A stretch of DNA of 16,778 nt from JALZAA01 sp035316025 (GTDB lineage: Bacteria > Actinomycetota > Acidimicrobiia > IMCC26256 > JACDBD01): NCBI GenBank assembly GCA_035316025.1, contig DATFXL010000112.1, positions 1 to 16,778 on the forward strand, written 5' to 3'. Shown here piece by piece: positions 1 to 6,786 of this stretch (position 1 is its first letter; the number at the start of each line of letters is the position of its first letter). The notes below the pieces were generated by a model that did no database searches, was not told where the DNA came from, and saw only the letters and a list, made by a program, of their open reading frames with translations. Made by a program: the position numbers and the translations under genes.

Positions 1-342
1 GACGACCACCTCGTCTTCCTCGACATCGCGTCGCCGGGGACGGTGACGAACATCGAGGCGGGCAACCCGGTCGTGGAGGTCAACGTCGTCGACCCGATCC
101 GGCGCAAGGGCTACCGGTTCAAGGGCCGGGCCGAGGTGCACCGCGACGGCAGGCGCTTCGACGAGATCCTGCGCTGGTACGCGACGGAACGCGGCTCCGA
201 CACGAGCCGGGTCAAGTCGGTGGTTCTCCTCCGCGTCGAGCAAGCGGCATCGCTCGTGTCGCCCGCGTACGCGGACGGGTCGAGCGAAGCGACGATAGAG
301 CAGCGTTCCCTTGACATGTACGGCTTGATGCGAACCCGGTGA
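1..342 (+). CDS. Pyridoxamine 5'-phosphate oxidase-like (PPOX) FMN-binding split-barrel protein, 3' part
   Basis: The open frame enters from the left edge and ends at TGA 340-342, so only about the last 113 residues are visible. The visible part runs from DDHLVFLDIASPG through NPVVEVNVVDP and the KGYRFKGRAEVHRDG strand to a helix (FDEILRWYATER). This order of small beta strands with an 'R-F-K-G-x-A' strand is what I recognise from PPOX-class split-barrel flavoproteins. Such proteins bind FMN or F420 and act as small soluble reductases or oxidases; the substrate cannot be inferred. An internal GTG at 43 lies inside the fold and is not the start. The gene converges on the DUF1772 operon with a 23-base gap in which I see no terminator hairpin. 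The family call is fairly good; the cofactor is unknown. Confidence 0.75.
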   Translation, partial: DDHLVFLDIASPGTVTNIEAGNPVVEVNVVDPIRRKGYRFKGRAEVHRDGRRFDEILRWYATERGSDTSRVKSVVLLRVEQAASLVSPAYADGSSEATIEQRSLDMYGLMRTR

Positions 343-365
343 GCGCAGCTCGTCGGCGGGCGGTG

Positions 366-851
366 CTAACTGACGCGCAACGCGATCGTGAACAGCGTGG
401 CAGAGGCGAGCGGGGCAACGGTTCGCACGTGGTTCCATGCCGTCCAGGTGCGCACGTACCGGCGCCAGTGGTCGGCAGAGCCGGCGGCGTCCGGATCGAG
501 GCCGTCGAGGGCGTCGTTGCGGGGGACGTGGTACACGGACGTCAGCAGGACCACTCCCGCGACGTAGAGCGCACCACCGACGAGCAGGTAGACGGCGTAC
601 GCCTCACCCCACTCGACGAACGCGGCGACCACGAGCACGACGCACGCCAGGGCCGTCCCGAAGAGCGCGGTCATCACCAACGGGTTGATCACAACGATGT
701 TGATCGACTGCATGGCCGCCAGACCGTCCGCCGCGGGCAGGCGCGCGAGCGCCTTCATCACCGTCGTCGAGAAGGCGAAGAAGAACCCCGCCACCAGCCC
801 GCAGGCGATCGCCGTGATCAACGTGAACACGAACAGGAAGCCGTCGATCAT
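366..851 (-). CDS. DUF1772 (anthrone oxygenase-like) membrane protein, second copy
   Basis: This is a 161-residue polytopic membrane protein with four hydrophobic segments at about residues 3-28, 55-79, 84-106 and 143-159. It carries the DUF1772 signature Y-H-V-P-R-N-D (residues 107-113), then W129 and the block WTAWNHVRT (136-144). DUF1772 includes fungal anthrone oxygenases, but most bacterial members have no known reaction. I chose the ATG at 849-851 because it forms an ATGA overlap with the stop of the upstream gene. The frame stays open upstream to 1037, but that part is arginine-rich shadow of the neighbour. It is the last gene of the NmrA-DUF1772-DUF1772 operon and is clearly a divergent duplicate of the preceding gene: the F-F-A-F-S-T motif, the H-x-P-x-N motif and the tryptophan block are shared. 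Oxygenase activity is inference only. Confidence 0.88.
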   Translation of the reverse strand: MIDGFLFVFTLITAIACGLVAGFFFAFSTTVMKALARLPAADGLAAMQSINIVVINPLVMTALFGTALACVVLVVAAFVEWGEAYAVYLLVGGALYVAGVVLLTSVYHVPRNDALDGLDPDAAGSADHWRRYVRTWTAWNHVRTVAPLASATLFTIALRVS

Positions 852-1417
852 CGTGGGACCCCACTTCCGGCGAGGTCGGCCGCAACCGATTGGTCGCCGA
901 CCGGATGCGTCGTCGTCGACGTGTGCTCCGATCGACGCGTCGCGACCAGAGAAATGGCGAAGAGGACGGCAGCTGCGAGGAATGCCAACGTCCGCACGTG
1001 ATTCCACGCCGTCCATGCCGTCCGGTAGTCGTTCCACGCCGAGGCTGCGCCGGGGCCGCTCGGATCGACCAGGGCGAGGTCGTCGTTCTTCGGGATGTGG
1101 TATGCGAACGTCACGACGATGCCGACCAGGTAGAGGAAACTTCCGGCGAGCACGTACGGCGCAGCTGCCTCACGGCGTCGTCGCACCGCGAGCACCACGA
1201 GTGCGATGCATGCCCCCGCCGTCCCGATCCACGGAAGCGTGAACCACGGTGTCGGCGCGGCGTCGTTGATCTCCTGCATGGCCATGAGGCCCTCCCGGTC
1301 GGGGAGGCGACCCAGGGCCGTCATCACGAAGGTGGAAAAGGCGAAGAACACACCGGCCGCGAGGCCGGACCCGACCGTCGCGGCGACGGTCAGGGCCCGA
1401 CCGTACCGGCCGCTCAT
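848..1417 (-). CDS. DUF1772 (anthrone oxygenase-like) membrane protein, first copy
   Basis: This 189-residue protein has four predicted membrane segments at about 8-30, 58-78, 86-106 and 142-160. Its DUF1772 signature is Y-H-I-P-K-N-D (106-112), followed by W128 and WTAWNHVRT (135-143). The polar histidine and asparagine between helices 3 and 4 are the best candidates for functional residues in the family. Compared with the downstream copy it has a hydrophilic tail of about 29 residues (161-189) rich in Ser, Thr and His. The ATG at 1415-1417 overlaps the stop of the NmrA-like gene as ATGA, and its own stop overlaps the next start in the same way, so the three proteins are probably made by coupled translation. 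Two adjacent paralogues suggest a hetero-oligomer or two substrate variants; this is inference. Confidence 0.9.
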   Translation of the reverse strand: MSGRYGRALTVAATVGSGLAAGVFFAFSTFVMTALGRLPDREGLMAMQEINDAAPTPWFTLPWIGTAGACIALVVLAVRRRREAAAPYVLAGSFLYLVGIVVTFAYHIPKNDDLALVDPSGPGAASAWNDYRTAWTAWNHVRTLAFLAAAVLFAISLVATRRSEHTSTTTHPVGDQSVAADLAGSGVPR

Positions 1418-2265
1418 CGCTGCGGCTCCGGAACAGGGGCGTTCCAGACACCCGTGGCGGCGGCGTCTCGGGCGAAGTCCCGGAAGTCGCGTGGCTCCCG
1501 GCCCAGCGCCCGCCGCACGCCGTCGACGACGTGCGAGTTCCGCCCGTCCAGGACCTCGCCGAACAGGTACGTGAGGATGGCGATGACGTCCGCCGGCACG
1601 CCGTTCTCGGCGGCGACGGCGGCGTAGTCGTCGATCGACACGGGCACGTACCGGATGTCGCGTCCGGTCGCGGTGCTGAGCTCATGGGCCACGTCGGTGA
1701 GGGTCAGTGGGCGCGGCCCGGTCAGCTCGTAGAGCTTGCCCACGTGCTTGTCGTCGGTCAGTGCCGCAACGGCGACGTCGGCGATGTCGTCCGCGTCGAC
1801 GAAGGGCTCGGGTGTGTCGCCGGCCGGGAGCGCGATCTCGCCGCTCAGGACGCCGTCCACCATGTAGTCCTCGCTGAAGTTCTGCATCATCCAGGTGGAG
1901 CGGACGACCGTGAGCTGGGCGCCCGAGTCGCGCACCGCCTGCTCGGCGCGCACGGCCTCCTCCTCGCCGCGGCCGGAGAGGAGCACGAGACGTTGCACGC
2001 CGCTGTTCACCGCCAGGTCGGCGAAGGAGCTCACCACCTCGACCGCTCCGGGCGCCGCGATGTCCGGGTAGTACGACACGTATGCCGCGCCTATTCCCTC
2101 GAGCGCCGCCGTCCAGGTGGAGCGGTCCTCCCAGTCGAAGGGCGGCTCGCCGGAGCGGCTCCCGATCCGGACCGGGACGCCCCGGGCCTGCAGTCGCTCG
2201 GCAACCCGGCGACCGGTCTTCCCGGTGCCGCCGAGCACCAACGTCGTGTCCTTGTTCTCGCTCAT
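1414..2265 (-). CDS. NmrA-like / SDR-type NAD(P)-binding oxidoreductase or redox sensor
   Basis: The protein has 283 residues counted from the ATG at 2263-2265. The N-terminal Rossmann motif is GGTGKTG (residues 12-18), followed by R-V-A-E-R-L and a second strand ending in R-I-G-S-R-S-G, where the arginines would favour NADPH. Later blocks (QRLVLLSGRGEEE, VRSTWMMQNFSEDYM, EPFVDADDIADVAVAAL) fit the atypical SDR/NmrA family, which includes quinone-reductase-like enzymes and redox-sensing regulators; the classical SDR YxxxK pair is not evident. Upstream in-frame GTG (2274) and ATG (2271) codons exist, but a GAGGTGA ribosome site at 2271-2277 ends five bases before the ATG at 2265 and supports that start. 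It is the first gene of the operon with two DUF1772 genes and diverges from tetR. Reductase or sensor role remains open. Confidence 0.88.
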   Translation of the reverse strand: MSENKDTTLVLGGTGKTGRRVAERLQARGVPVRIGSRSGEPPFDWEDRSTWTAALEGIGAAYVSYYPDIAAPGAVEVVSSFADLAVNSGVQRLVLLSGRGEEEAVRAEQAVRDSGAQLTVVRSTWMMQNFSEDYMVDGVLSGEIALPAGDTPEPFVDADDIADVAVAALTDDKHVGKLYELTGPRPLTLTDVAHELSTATGRDIRYVPVSIDDYAAVAAENGVPADVIAILTYLFGEVLDGRNSHVVDGVRRALGREPRDFRDFARDAAATGVWNAPVPEPQR

Positions 2266-2270
2266 GGTCA

Positions 2271-2277
2271 TCACCTC
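2271..2277 (-). promoter_or_regulatory. Ribosome binding site that decides the NmrA-like start
   Basis: On the minus strand GAGGTGA lies five bases before the ATG at 2263-2265. It overlaps the two more upstream in-frame candidates (GTG 2274, ATG 2271), which makes those unlikely starts. Confidence 0.7.
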
Positions 2278-2304
2278 AGATCAAAAGAGTTTCGTGACGG
2301 TGTA

Positions 2305-2321
2305 ACGATACGCTGTATCGT
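2305..2321. promoter_or_regulatory. Inverted repeat, probable TetR operator
   Basis: ACGATAC-gct-GTATCGT is a perfect 7+7 inverted repeat with a 3-base spacer, 17 bases in all, in the short gap between divergent tetR and the NmrA-DUF1772 operon. Size, symmetry and position are typical of TetR-family operators. It covers most of the predicted -10 box of the minus-strand promoter (2317-2322) and ends 14 bases before the predicted tetR -10 box, so one bound repressor dimer could shut off both directions. Binding by this TetR is inferred. Confidence 0.75.
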
Positions 2322-2345
2322 AACGACGTCGCGATATCCTGTCAA
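2317..2345 (-). promoter_or_regulatory. Sigma70-type promoter of the NmrA-DUF1772-DUF1772 operon
   Basis: Reading the minus strand, a consensus -35 box TTGACA (2345-2340) is followed after exactly 17 bases by TACGAT (2322-2317), which matches four of six -10 positions. Transcription would start near 2310, leaving a leader of about 45 bases that carries the GAGGTGA ribosome site. The -10 box is inside the inverted repeat 2305-2321, which supports repression by the neighbouring TetR protein. Confidence 0.7.
2335..2340 (+). promoter_or_regulatory. Possible -10 box for leaderless tetR transcription
   Basis: TATCCT (four of six matches to TATAAT) ends seven bases before the GTG at 2348, so transcription would begin at or beside the start codon. 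No ribosome site precedes this GTG, which agrees with a leaderless message. A good -35 box is not visible; the region it should occupy overlaps the inverted repeat. Confidence 0.45.
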
Positions 2346-2347
2346 CC

Positions 2348-2974
2348 GTGGGAAGACCGAAGGAGCACGACGAGACCACCCGGGCCGCGCTCCTCGCCGC
2401 CGCCGAGCGCATCATCGACGAGGAGGGGCCCGATGCGGCGGGGGTCCGCTGCGTCGCCGAGGTCGTCGGGACCTCGACTCGGGCCGTCTACAGCGTCTTC
2501 GGCTCCAAGCAGGGCCTCCTCGAAGCGCTGGCGATCCGGTTCTTCGAGGAGCTGCACGCGGCGATCGACGCCGTGCCGCTGACCGACGACCCCGCGGCCG
2601 ACCTCGTCGAAGCGGCCATGGGGGCGTGGCGGAAGACGGTGATCACCCACCCGTCGCTGTATCGCCTCGTCTTCCTACGCATCTTCCCGGACCTGGAGCT
2701 CGGGCCTGAGTTCGGCCAAGTCGCCTACGACGCCTTCGGGCGTATGCAAGCGCTGATCGAGCGGGTGGCGCCGGGTCCCGGCGTACACGAGCGGGCGCTC
2801 GCCTGGCACGCCCTGACCGAGGGCTTGGCGTCGATGGAGGTGCGCGGCCAGATGATGGACACGCTGAACGCCGAGCTCGTCTGGCGGACTGCCCTCACTG
2901 CGCTCGTGCGCGGCTTTCAGGACGAAGCGGTCAGCGAGGCGCGCGCGGCATCCCCAAGCCGGCGAGAGCGATGA
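2348..2974 (+). CDS. TetR family transcriptional regulator with WHG-type C-terminal domain
   Basis: The product has 208 residues. The N-terminal TetR DNA-binding domain spans about residues 8-58: a first helix with RAALLAAAERIIDEEG, then the helix-turn-helix VRCVAEVVGTSTRAVYSVFGSKQGL, whose 'Y-S-V-F-G-S-K' end matches the family pattern 'Y-x-H-F-x-x-K'. The ligand-binding half contains W-H-A-L-T-E-G-L-A-S (153-162), matching the WHG-type TetR C-terminal domain. The start is the GTG at 2348: MGRPK is a typical TetR opening, there is no ribosome site, and a -10-like box sits seven bases upstream. It is divergent from the NmrA-DUF1772 operon, with an inverted repeat between them, so it most likely represses that operon and itself. 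The inducer is unknown. Its last 44 bases overlap the convergent acyl-CoA dehydrogenase gene. Confidence 0.93.
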   Translation: MGRPKEHDETTRAALLAAAERIIDEEGPDAAGVRCVAEVVGTSTRAVYSVFGSKQGLLEALAIRFFEELHAAIDAVPLTDDPAADLVEAAMGAWRKTVITHPSLYRLVFLRIFPDLELGPEFGQVAYDAFGRMQALIERVAPGPGVHERALAWHALTEGLASMEVRGQMMDTLNAELVWRTALTALVRGFQDEAVSEARAASPSRRER

Positions 2975-4031
2975 TCTCGCGCTGCACCTCGTTGACGCCG
3001 CCCCCGAACGTGCCCACGGGCGCATGCCGGTAGGCCGCCTCGAGCTGACCGTGGAGCGCGGCGCCGGCGCCCCGCAGTGACGCCGACTGGCCGACGACGT
3101 CCATCAGCGTTCGCAGCGCGCTCACGCGCAGCTCGGTGCCGAACACCTTCATCGCCGAGGCGTCGGCGGGATTCAGGTCGCCCTCGGTGAGCGCCGAGGC
3201 AACCTGCCAGTTCGCGAGCTTGAGCGCATCGACATGCGCGTGCACGCGGGCGAGCGCGATGCGCACCCATTCCTGGTCGATCACGTGCGTTCCGTCGACG
3301 AGGCGCGTCTCCTTCGCCCAGCGCAGGACCGCCTGGAGGTGCCGGTCCACCATGCCGGCGGGGGCCAACGCCACCCGCTCGTGGTTGAGCTGGGTGGTGA
3401 TCATCTTCCACCCCTCGTTCTCCTTGCCGACGAGCGACGACACGGGCACGCGCACGTCCTCGTAGTACGTCACATTGGTGAAGCCGCCGCCGAGGAGATG
3501 GATCGGCGAGTGCTTGTAGCCGGGCGACGAGGTGTCGACGAGCAGGATCGAGATGCCCTTGTGCTTCGGCGCGTCGGGATCCGTCCGGCACGCGAGCCAC
3601 ACCCAGTCGGCGTCGTTCCCACCCGTCGTGAACACTTTCTGGCCGTTGACGACGTACTGGTCGCCGTCACGCACCGCGCGTGTGCGCAGCGACGCGAGGT
3701 CGGTGCCGGCGGCGGGTTCGGTGTAGCCGATGGCGAAGTGGACCTCTCCGGCGAGGATCTGCGGGAGGAAGTACGCCTTCTGGTCGTCGTTCCCGAAGCG
3801 CATGAGCGTGGGGCCGACAGTGTTGAGCGTCACCAGCGGCATCGGGACGCCGGCGCGCTGGGCCTCGTCATAGAAGATGAACTGCTCGGCGGGGGTGCGC
3901 CCCTGCCCGCCGTACTCCTTCGGCCAGCCGATCCCGAGCCACCCGTCACTGCCCATCTGGCGGACGAGGTCCCGGTACGTGTCGCCGCCGGCCTCGGGTC
4001 CCGGGAGCGCGGCGCGGCGAGCGGGCGTCAT
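2931..4031 (-). CDS. Acyl-CoA dehydrogenase (FadE-type); true start probably upstream at about 4100
   Basis: From the ATG at 4031 the product has 366 residues. It shows the family order: helical N-domain (GWLGIGWPKEYGGQG), FAD/substrate block GYTEPAAGTDLASLRT, the beta-domain FTTGGNDADWVWLACRT, and the C-terminal FAD signature TFGGGVNEVQREIIA followed by GLGMPR. This tail resembles the FadE proteins of actinobacterial sterol or acyl side-chain degradation, some of which work as heterotetramers; the family would form the alpha-beta double bond of an acyl-CoA with FAD. The frame stays open upstream, and its 23 codons before the ATG (4100-4032) encode DLTGEQRQLQRELRDYFERL, the usual first helix of this family. 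No ATG, GTG or TTG precedes it before the stop at 4125-4127, so a CTG start at 4098-4100 (389 residues) is plausible. It diverges from the BKACE operon. Confidence 0.9.
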   Translation of the reverse strand: MTPARRAALPGPEAGGDTYRDLVRQMGSDGWLGIGWPKEYGGQGRTPAEQFIFYDEAQRAGVPMPLVTLNTVGPTLMRFGNDDQKAYFLPQILAGEVHFAIGYTEPAAGTDLASLRTRAVRDGDQYVVNGQKVFTTGGNDADWVWLACRTDPDAPKHKGISILLVDTSSPGYKHSPIHLLGGGFTNVTYYEDVRVPVSSLVGKENEGWKMITTQLNHERVALAPAGMVDRHLQAVLRWAKETRLVDGTHVIDQEWVRIALARVHAHVDALKLANWQVASALTEGDLNPADASAMKVFGTELRVSALRTLMDVVGQSASLRGAGAALHGQLEAAYRHAPVGTFGGGVNEVQREIIALAGLGMPRAPR

Positions 4032-4160
4032 CAGCCGCTCGAAGTAGTCGCGCAGCTCTCGTTGCAGCTGGCGCTGCTCGCCGGTGAGGTCGATGCGCAG
4101 GAATCTGGACGCTACCGTCGAGCTTCAGCAGACTGCAACGAGTTCCAGTTCTGCGGTGTC

Positions 4161-4166
4161 AGGGGG
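4161..4166 (+). promoter_or_regulatory. Ribosome binding site of the BKACE gene
   Basis: AGGGGG lies seven bases before the ATG at 4174. It decides this start over in-frame upstream candidates such as the GTG at 4084, whose extra codons overlap the N-terminal helix of the divergent acyl-CoA dehydrogenase and show no family similarity. Confidence 0.7.
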
Positions 4167-4173
4167 TGCGCCG

Positions 4174-5043
4174 ATGGCCGAGCCGGTGATCATCGAGGCC
4201 GCGATCAACGGGGTCACGAGCAAGACCCGCAACCCGAACACGCCGAAGGAGCCGGCCGAGATCGCCGAGGATGCGCTGCGCTGCTTCGCCGCCGGCGCCG
4301 CCGTCGTGCACAACCACATCGACTCCTTCGCGCTGGACGGTCGAGCAGCCGCCGAGCGATATCTCGAAGGCTGGCGGCCGGCGCTGGCGGAGCGCCCCGA
4401 CGCGCTCTTCTACCCGACGACGAACGCGGGCGCCGACGACGAGGCCTCGTACGCGCACATCGCGCCACTGGCGGAGACGGGACTGATGCGGCTGTCGCTC
4501 TGCGATCCCGGGTCGGTCAACCTCGGCGGCCTCGGGGCGGACGGGCTACCGGCGTCGGGGATCGTGTACGCCAACTCGTTCGACGACACCGCCCACCAGT
4601 TCGGGCTGTGCGCGCGGTACGGGCTCGGGCCGAGCATCGCGATCTACGAGCCCGGGTTCCTCCGGTGTGTCCTCGCCTGGTGGCGCGCCGGGCGCCTGCC
4701 GTCCGGCGCGATGGTCAAGTTCTACTTCGGCGGCGACGAGGGCTTCCTGTCCGGCTTCGGGTTCCGCCCAACTCCCATTGCGCTCCACGCGTACCTCGAG
4801 CTGCTCGGGGACTGCGACGTGCCCTGGGCCGTCGCGGTCCTGGGTGGCGACGTGCTCGACAGCGGGATCGCCCGCGTCGCGCTCGAGCGCGGCGGTCACG
4901 TCCGGGTCGGGCTGGAGGACTACGGCGGAGCCGCTCAGCCGACCAACGAGCAGCTCGTGCGGGACGCCGCCGCCCTGGCCGCGGACGTCGGCCGCCCCGT
5001 CGCCACGCCCGACGAAGCCGCCAAGATCCTGGACCTCGGATGA
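4174..5043 (+). CDS. BKACE family (DUF849) beta-keto acid cleavage enzyme
   Basis: The protein has 289 residues and a TIM-barrel layout. The family converts a beta-keto acid plus acetyl-CoA into acetoacetate and a new acyl-CoA; the founding member, Kce of lysine fermentation, acts on 3-keto-5-aminohexanoate. Metal-binding H46 and H48 appear as V-V-H-N-H-I, at the same numbers as in Kce. Later R244, E248 and D249 (R-V-G-L-E-D) keep the spacing of the Kce R226, E230 and D231 set, so the enzyme should be active. The usual 'H-x-H-V-R-D-P' is H-N-H-I-D-S-F here, so the pocket after the metal site differs and the substrate is probably not the lysine intermediate. It starts a three-gene operon with an amidohydrolase 16 bases downstream and an MFS transporter. 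Confidence 0.9.
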   Translation: MAEPVIIEAAINGVTSKTRNPNTPKEPAEIAEDALRCFAAGAAVVHNHIDSFALDGRAAAERYLEGWRPALAERPDALFYPTTNAGADDEASYAHIAPLAETGLMRLSLCDPGSVNLGGLGADGLPASGIVYANSFDDTAHQFGLCARYGLGPSIAIYEPGFLRCVLAWWRAGRLPSGAMVKFYFGGDEGFLSGFGFRPTPIALHAYLELLGDCDVPWAVAVLGGDVLDSGIARVALERGGHVRVGLEDYGGAAQPTNEQLVRDAAALAADVGRPVATPDEAAKILDLG

Positions 5044-5044
5044 T

Positions 5045-5052
5045 GAAAAGGA
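5045..5052 (+). promoter_or_regulatory. Ribosome binding site of the D-aminoacylase-like gene
   Basis: AAAAGGAG ends seven bases before the GTG at 5060-5062. It lies in the 16-base gap after the BKACE stop and fixes a GTG start in a frame that is open far upstream (to 4667). Confidence 0.75.
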
Positions 5053-5059
5053 GCAAACC

Positions 5060-6778
5060 GTGCTCGATGTGAAGATCGTCGGTGGGAGCGTCGTCGACGG
5101 GACGGGGGCGGCGCGGCGGCGAGCCGATGTCGGGATCCGCGACGGGCACGTCGTCGCGATCGGCGACGTCGACGAGACCGCGGCACGCACCGTCGACGCC
5201 GACGGGCTCGTCGTGGCGCCGGGGTTCGTCGACATCCACACGCACTACGACGCCCAAGCGTTCTGGGACCCGGCCCTCACACCCTCGCCGCTGCACGGCG
5301 TGACCACGATCGTGGGCGGCAACTGCGGCTTCACGATCGCGCCGCTCGCGGCCGGCGAGGCCGACTACCTCATGCGCATGCTCGCCCGCGTGGAAGGCAT
5401 GCCGCTCGAGTCGCTCGCGGCGGGCGTGCCGTGGGACTGGCAGAGCTTCGGCGAGTACCTCGACCGGCTCGACGGCACCCTCGCCGTGAACGCGGGGTTC
5501 CTCGTCGGCCACTCGGCGTTGCGACGGGTCGCGATGGGCGAACGCAGCCACGAGCCCGCCGCCGACGACGACGTCGACGCGATGCGCCGCATGCTCGGCG
5601 AGTCGCTCGGCGCCGGCGGACTGGGCTTCTCGTCCTCGCAGGCGCCGACGCACAACGACGGTGACGGCGAGCCGGTGCCGTCGCGCGCGGCCACACGAGA
5701 GGAGCTCGTCTCGCTCTGCCGCGTCGTCCGCGACCACCCCGGCACGACCCTCGAGTTCATTCCGACCGTCGGGCCGTTCTCGGAGGAGCACATCGCCCTC
5801 ATGGCAGCCATGTCGGCGGCCGGCGCCCGGCCCCTGAACTGGAACGTGCTCGTCGTCGGGGCCGGCACCGACACGTACAAGGAGCAGCTGGCAGCGTCGG
5901 ATCGCGCCGCCGAGCAGGGCGGTCGTGTGCTCGCGCTCACCGTCCCGTCCGTCATGCAGCTCCACCTCAACTTCCGGTCCGGGTTCCTCTTCGACGCGCT
6001 TCCCGGCTGGGGCCCCACGATGGCGTTGCCTGACGACGAGAAGCTGCGCGCGCTCGTCGATCCCGAGGTGCGCCGGCGGTTGCGCGAGAGCGCCGAGGCC
6101 GATGCCGGCCTGTTCCGCGCCATGCTGCGCTGGGACCGACTCCAGATCGGCGAGACGTTTGCCCCCGAGAACAAGCGCTTCGCCGGCCGCACCGTCGGCG
6201 ACGTCGCCCAGGAGCTCGGCGCGGAGCCGTTCGACGCCCTGCTCGACATCGTCGTCACCGACGGACTCCGTACGGTGCTCATGCCCCCGGCGCGGGGCGA
6301 CGACCCCGAGTCGTGGCGCATGCGCGCCGAAGCGTGGCGCGACCCTCGCGTCGTCGTCGGCGCCTCCGACGCCGGCGCACACCTCGACATGCTCGCGACG
6401 TTCAGCTACTCGACATCCCTGCTCGCGGCGAGCCGCACGCATCAGCTCGTGCCCCTCGAGGAGGCCGTACACCTGCTGACCGACGTACAGGCGCGCCTCT
6501 ACGGCATTCGCGACCGCGGGCGGCTCGCCGAAGGCGGATACGCCGACGTCGTCGTCTTCGACGAGGACCGCGTCGCGCCCGGGCCCGTCCACACGAGCCA
6601 CGATCTCCCCGCCGGCGCCGGCCGCCTCTACGCCGCCGCCGAAGGCATCGAGCACGTCCTGGTGAACGGGACGGAGATCGTCCGCGGGGGCGAGCTGACC
6701 GGTGAGCGCCCGGGCGCGCTCCTCCGTTCGGGGCAGGACACCGAGACCGTGGAGGTCGCCGGCGTCCGAACCGGGTAG
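5060..6778 (+). CDS. D-aminoacylase-like amidohydrolase (N-acyl-D-amino acid deacylase family)
   Basis: The protein has 572 residues from the GTG at 5060. It shows the composite amidohydrolase fold: a short beta domain, then D-I-H-T-H-Y-D (H60 and H62 as metal ligands), G-V-T-T-I-V-G-G-N-C-G (C89, matching the metal-bridging cysteine of D-aminoacylases), G-A-S-D-A-G-A-H with D437 and H441, and a C-terminal beta domain (LAEGGYADVVVFDEDRV). The family hydrolyses N-acyl-D-amino acids. The two middle histidine ligands of D-aminoacylase are not obvious: the corresponding strands read TLEFIPTVG and LNWNVLV. Many long actinobacterial relatives look like this, so the amide substrate and even hydrolase activity are uncertain. 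No signal peptide is seen. It sits between a BKACE gene and an MFS gene in one operon. Confidence 0.88.
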   Translation: MLDVKIVGGSVVDGTGAARRRADVGIRDGHVVAIGDVDETAARTVDADGLVVAPGFVDIHTHYDAQAFWDPALTPSPLHGVTTIVGGNCGFTIAPLAAGEADYLMRMLARVEGMPLESLAAGVPWDWQSFGEYLDRLDGTLAVNAGFLVGHSALRRVAMGERSHEPAADDDVDAMRRMLGESLGAGGLGFSSSQAPTHNDGDGEPVPSRAATREELVSLCRVVRDHPGTTLEFIPTVGPFSEEHIALMAAMSAAGARPLNWNVLVVGAGTDTYKEQLAASDRAAEQGGRVLALTVPSVMQLHLNFRSGFLFDALPGWGPTMALPDDEKLRALVDPEVRRRLRESAEADAGLFRAMLRWDRLQIGETFAPENKRFAGRTVGDVAQELGAEPFDALLDIVVTDGLRTVLMPPARGDDPESWRMRAEAWRDPRVVVGASDAGAHLDMLATFSYSTSLLAASRTHQLVPLEEAVHLLTDVQARLYGIRDRGRLAEGGYADVVVFDEDRVAPGPVHTSHDLPAGAGRLYAAAEGIEHVLVNGTEIVRGGELTGERPGALLRSGQDTETVEVAGVRTG

Positions 6779-6786
6779 GTCGCCCC

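Noticed and set aside
343..365. Terminator between the PPOX gene and the convergent DUF1772 operon
   Set aside because: The 23-base gap contains no stem-loop or U-rich run that I can identify.
852..1037. In-frame N-terminal extension of the second DUF1772 protein to 1037
   Set aside because: The extension is shadow of the upstream paralogue; the ATGA overlap at 848-851 gives a start directly before the first membrane helix.
1531..2709. 392-codon plus-strand open frame across the NmrA gene and tetR
   Set aside because: It is antisense to the NmrA-like gene, crosses the promoter region and is out of frame in tetR, so it is a compositional shadow.
3234..5072. 612-codon plus-strand open frame
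   Set aside because: It runs opposite the acyl-CoA dehydrogenase and then out of frame through the BKACE gene; its composition is arginine-rich and no family motif is visible.
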